Positions 62,421 through 64,000 of a stretch of 64,000 bases of DNA are shown piece by piece. The notes beneath the pieces are model-generated. The model made no database searches, was not told the DNA's origin, and worked only from the letters and a program-made list of their open reading frames with translations. Source of the stretch: Aurantibacillus circumpalustris (GTDB taxonomy: Bacteria; Bacteroidota; Bacteroidia; B-17B0; Aurantibacillaceae); NCBI RefSeq assembly GCF_029625215.1, contig NZ_CP121197.1, positions 4,216,001 through 4,280,000 of the forward strand. The letters are read 5' to 3'. The stretch's first letter is position 1; every line of letters begins with the position of its first letter. A program made the translations under genes and the position numbers.

Positions 62421-64000
62421 TTACCTAGAAACTAATTTTCCTGATTGAATAATTTCTTCGCCGAGAAATAATTTATAAAAATATATTCCTGAGCTTAGAT
62501 TAGCGGTATCAATTGTAGTTAATGCTTCTGAAATTTTTATACTCATCATTTCTTTTCCTACAACATCATAAATTTTCAATTCATGATTTGGATTTAACGA
62601 AGCATCATTAACACTTATGTTTAATGACGTATTAAATGGATTAGGATAAATTGTAACAGACGTATTTAAATCACCAAAACTTTTAATGCCTGTGGGAACG
62701 TTAACACACGTACTTGGGATAACAGCTGTTATAGCAAATGTGCTTAAAGCTCCACTGGTGGTTAAAGCTCTTCCATCAAGCATAACTCCTGTATTAATAG
62801 CTCCCAAAGCTGCGTTGTTACAAATAATAGTTCCTCTAAACACGCTGTAGTCATTAATATCCACCGCACCTTCTATTTTCCAAAACACATTTTTAGATTG
62901 TGTACCATTAATTAATTTTACTTTAGAATACGTTGATGTAGAAAACGCTCCGTTCACTTGCATAACAAAAACTGCATTCGCATTTCCCATAGCATTTAAA
63001 TACAGTGTATCAACAAATGTTGCAGCACCACCCATGCGGTAAACATGGGGAGTAAGAACCAGACCTAATCCAAACTGTGCAGGATACAAAAGTTCAATAT
63101 CGTAAGGCAATGTATTTAAATAATTGTAAGCAACTAATAAATCAGCCGCGCACTGTGCCGTGGCCACATCAGGGATTGGATGAACCGTTCCTGTAACTAA
63201 TAAAGGATTAAAACCTGTTGTAGAACCGTTGTTAGTTCCTACATCTCCTGTAATAGTGGAAACACCGCTATTATTTACTGCACCATCACTCGAAAAAATT
63301 GCATAACAAGCAGCTGTACCTAAATTCGGAGCTGCTGGACCTGTAAGTAATGGACTTCCACAACCAACCGGTGTATAAACAAGTGCTCCATCAATAGAAA
63401 CTGCACCAGTAGTAGAAAGTGCTCTTCCTTCAAGTGTGTCGCCTACATTTATATTGATTGCTGCATTATTCGCAATAATAGTTCCACGCATGGTTGAACC
63501 AGATGCCATACTTACTTGACCTTCTACTTTCCAAAAAACATTACAGGCAAGTGCACCGTTAACTAACTTCACCTTTGATGAAGCTGCAGTTGATAATGCC
63601 CCTTGTATTTGAATTACAAAAACCGCATTCGGATTCGATTGCCCATCTAATTTTAATTCTAAATTTAAACTTGCATTACCTGAAATGGAATAGATACCTG
63701 CGTTTAAAACTTGACCATTACCTAACAAAGGCGCCGGAAAAAACGTAGGCACTAATGCATTTAATTGATTGTAAGCAGCTAGTACGTCGGTAGCGCATAG
63801 AGCACTTGCTCCGTCGTTATCGTGCATTACACCGTTTACATTTCCAAATGCAGTACTTGAACCATTGTTTGTTCCTACATTTCCTGTTACCTGAGATAAT
63901 CCTGTATTACTCACTGCTCCGTTCGAAGAAAACAATACGAAATTTGCTGCGCTACCTAAATTAGGTGCTTGTGCAAATTGTATCATTGGACTTAGAAGTA
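62421..64000 (-). CDS. T9SS-exported protein with two DUF3494 domains, 5' end beyond window
   Basis: The frame is open to the window edge; the visible N-terminal residues (LLSPMIQFAQAPNLG) are the end of a signal peptide, so only a few codons are missing. The two DUF3494 domains lie at about 5-205 and 215-430 of the visible part, the second being the PYDIELLYPAQFG subtype. A type A sorting domain follows directly (about 440-521, IYPNPFNTSLNISV, GIYFYKLF). There are no Ig repeats, making it the shortest of the four DUF3494 proteins. Its promoter is outside the window. Confidence 0.92.
   Translation of the reverse strand, partial: LLSPMIQFAQAPNLGSAANFVLFSSNGAVSNTGLSQVTGNVGTNNGSSTAFGNVNGVMHDNDGASALCATDVLAAYNQLNALVPTFFPAPLLGNGQVLNAGIYSISGNASLNLELKLDGQSNPNAVFVIQIQGALSTAASSKVKLVNGALACNVFWKVEGQVSMASGSTMRGTIIANNAAININVGDTLEGRALSTTGAVSIDGALVYTPVGCGSPLLTGPAAPNLGTAACYAIFSSDGAVNNSGVSTITGDVGTNNGSTTGFNPLLVTGTVHPIPDVATAQCAADLLVAYNYLNTLPYDIELLYPAQFGLGLVLTPHVYRMGGAATFVDTLYLNAMGNANAVFVMQVNGAFSTSTYSKVKLINGTQSKNVFWKIEGAVDINDYSVFRGTIICNNAALGAINTGVMLDGRALTTSGALSTFAITAVIPSTCVNVPTGIKSFGDLNTSVTIYPNPFNTSLNISVNDASLNPNHELKIYDVVGKEMMSIKISEALTTIDTANLSSGIYFYKLFLGEEIIQSGKLVSR

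Overview
The window is AT-rich bacterial chromosome from a member of the Bacteroidota. Evidence: several proteins end in type IX secretion (T9SS) sorting domains of type A and type B; there is a PorP/SprF-PorE-like pair; promoters show the Bacteroidota -7 box TAnnTTTG; and there are many hybrid histidine kinases, TSP3-OmpA proteins and DUF3494 (ice-binding family) proteins. I cannot name the genus. No rRNA, tRNA, CRISPR array, transposase or phage module was seen.

Layout. 1-3.6 kb: an OmpR-type two-component pair with a repeat wedged between its genes, then CBS and BON domain proteins. 3.7-6.3 kb: a patch of cassette-like genes (GNAT-like protein plus a tiny partner, an HtrA-type protease) bounded by integron-attC-like inverted repeats, with no integrase visible. 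6.3-8.2 kb: SRPBCC, ArsR and an AHSA1-VOC fusion. 8.3-14.7 kb: secreted nuclease, two small CX4CH proteins, a carboxypeptidase-regulatory-like protein. 14.9-23.9 kb: a signalling block with a receiver-receiver-HPt protein and two large hybrid kinases, divergent from a NarL-type regulator. 24.1-28.7 kb: a CheW-porin-chemoreceptor operon. 29-64 kb: a stress and cell-surface region with four DUF3494 proteins, two CsbD proteins, an LEA14-like protein, a hydrophilin-like protein, a ribosome-hibernation-type protein, YtxH, lmo0937-like and holin-like membrane proteins, outer-membrane barrels, a CheB-CheR hybrid kinase, and an AraC-hybrid kinase-receiver operon.

Most interesting observation. Between 30.8 and 62.3 kb, eight transcription units share a composite upstream element with fixed geometry: GTGAAnnATGTAA, 14 nt, a TGTAA-ending heptamer, 24-25 nt, then CTTTG as part of the -7 box. 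A ninth, weaker copy precedes the LEA14-like gene. The two TGTAA cores are exactly 21 bp apart, two helical turns, as expected of direct repeats bound by an AraC-type dimer next to the -33 region. The members (three DUF3494 genes, both CsbD operons, the hydrophilin-like gene, the barrel/YtxH operon) look like a freezing, desiccation or envelope-stress regulon. One copy precedes the AraC-kinase-receiver operon itself, which suggests an autoregulated controller. This regulon is read from the sequence; its inducer and regulator are inferred.

A second structured feature is a roughly 300-380 bp non-coding repeat with strong internal hairpins, present twice (43.6 and 55.2 kb), with one 60-bp block identical in both copies.
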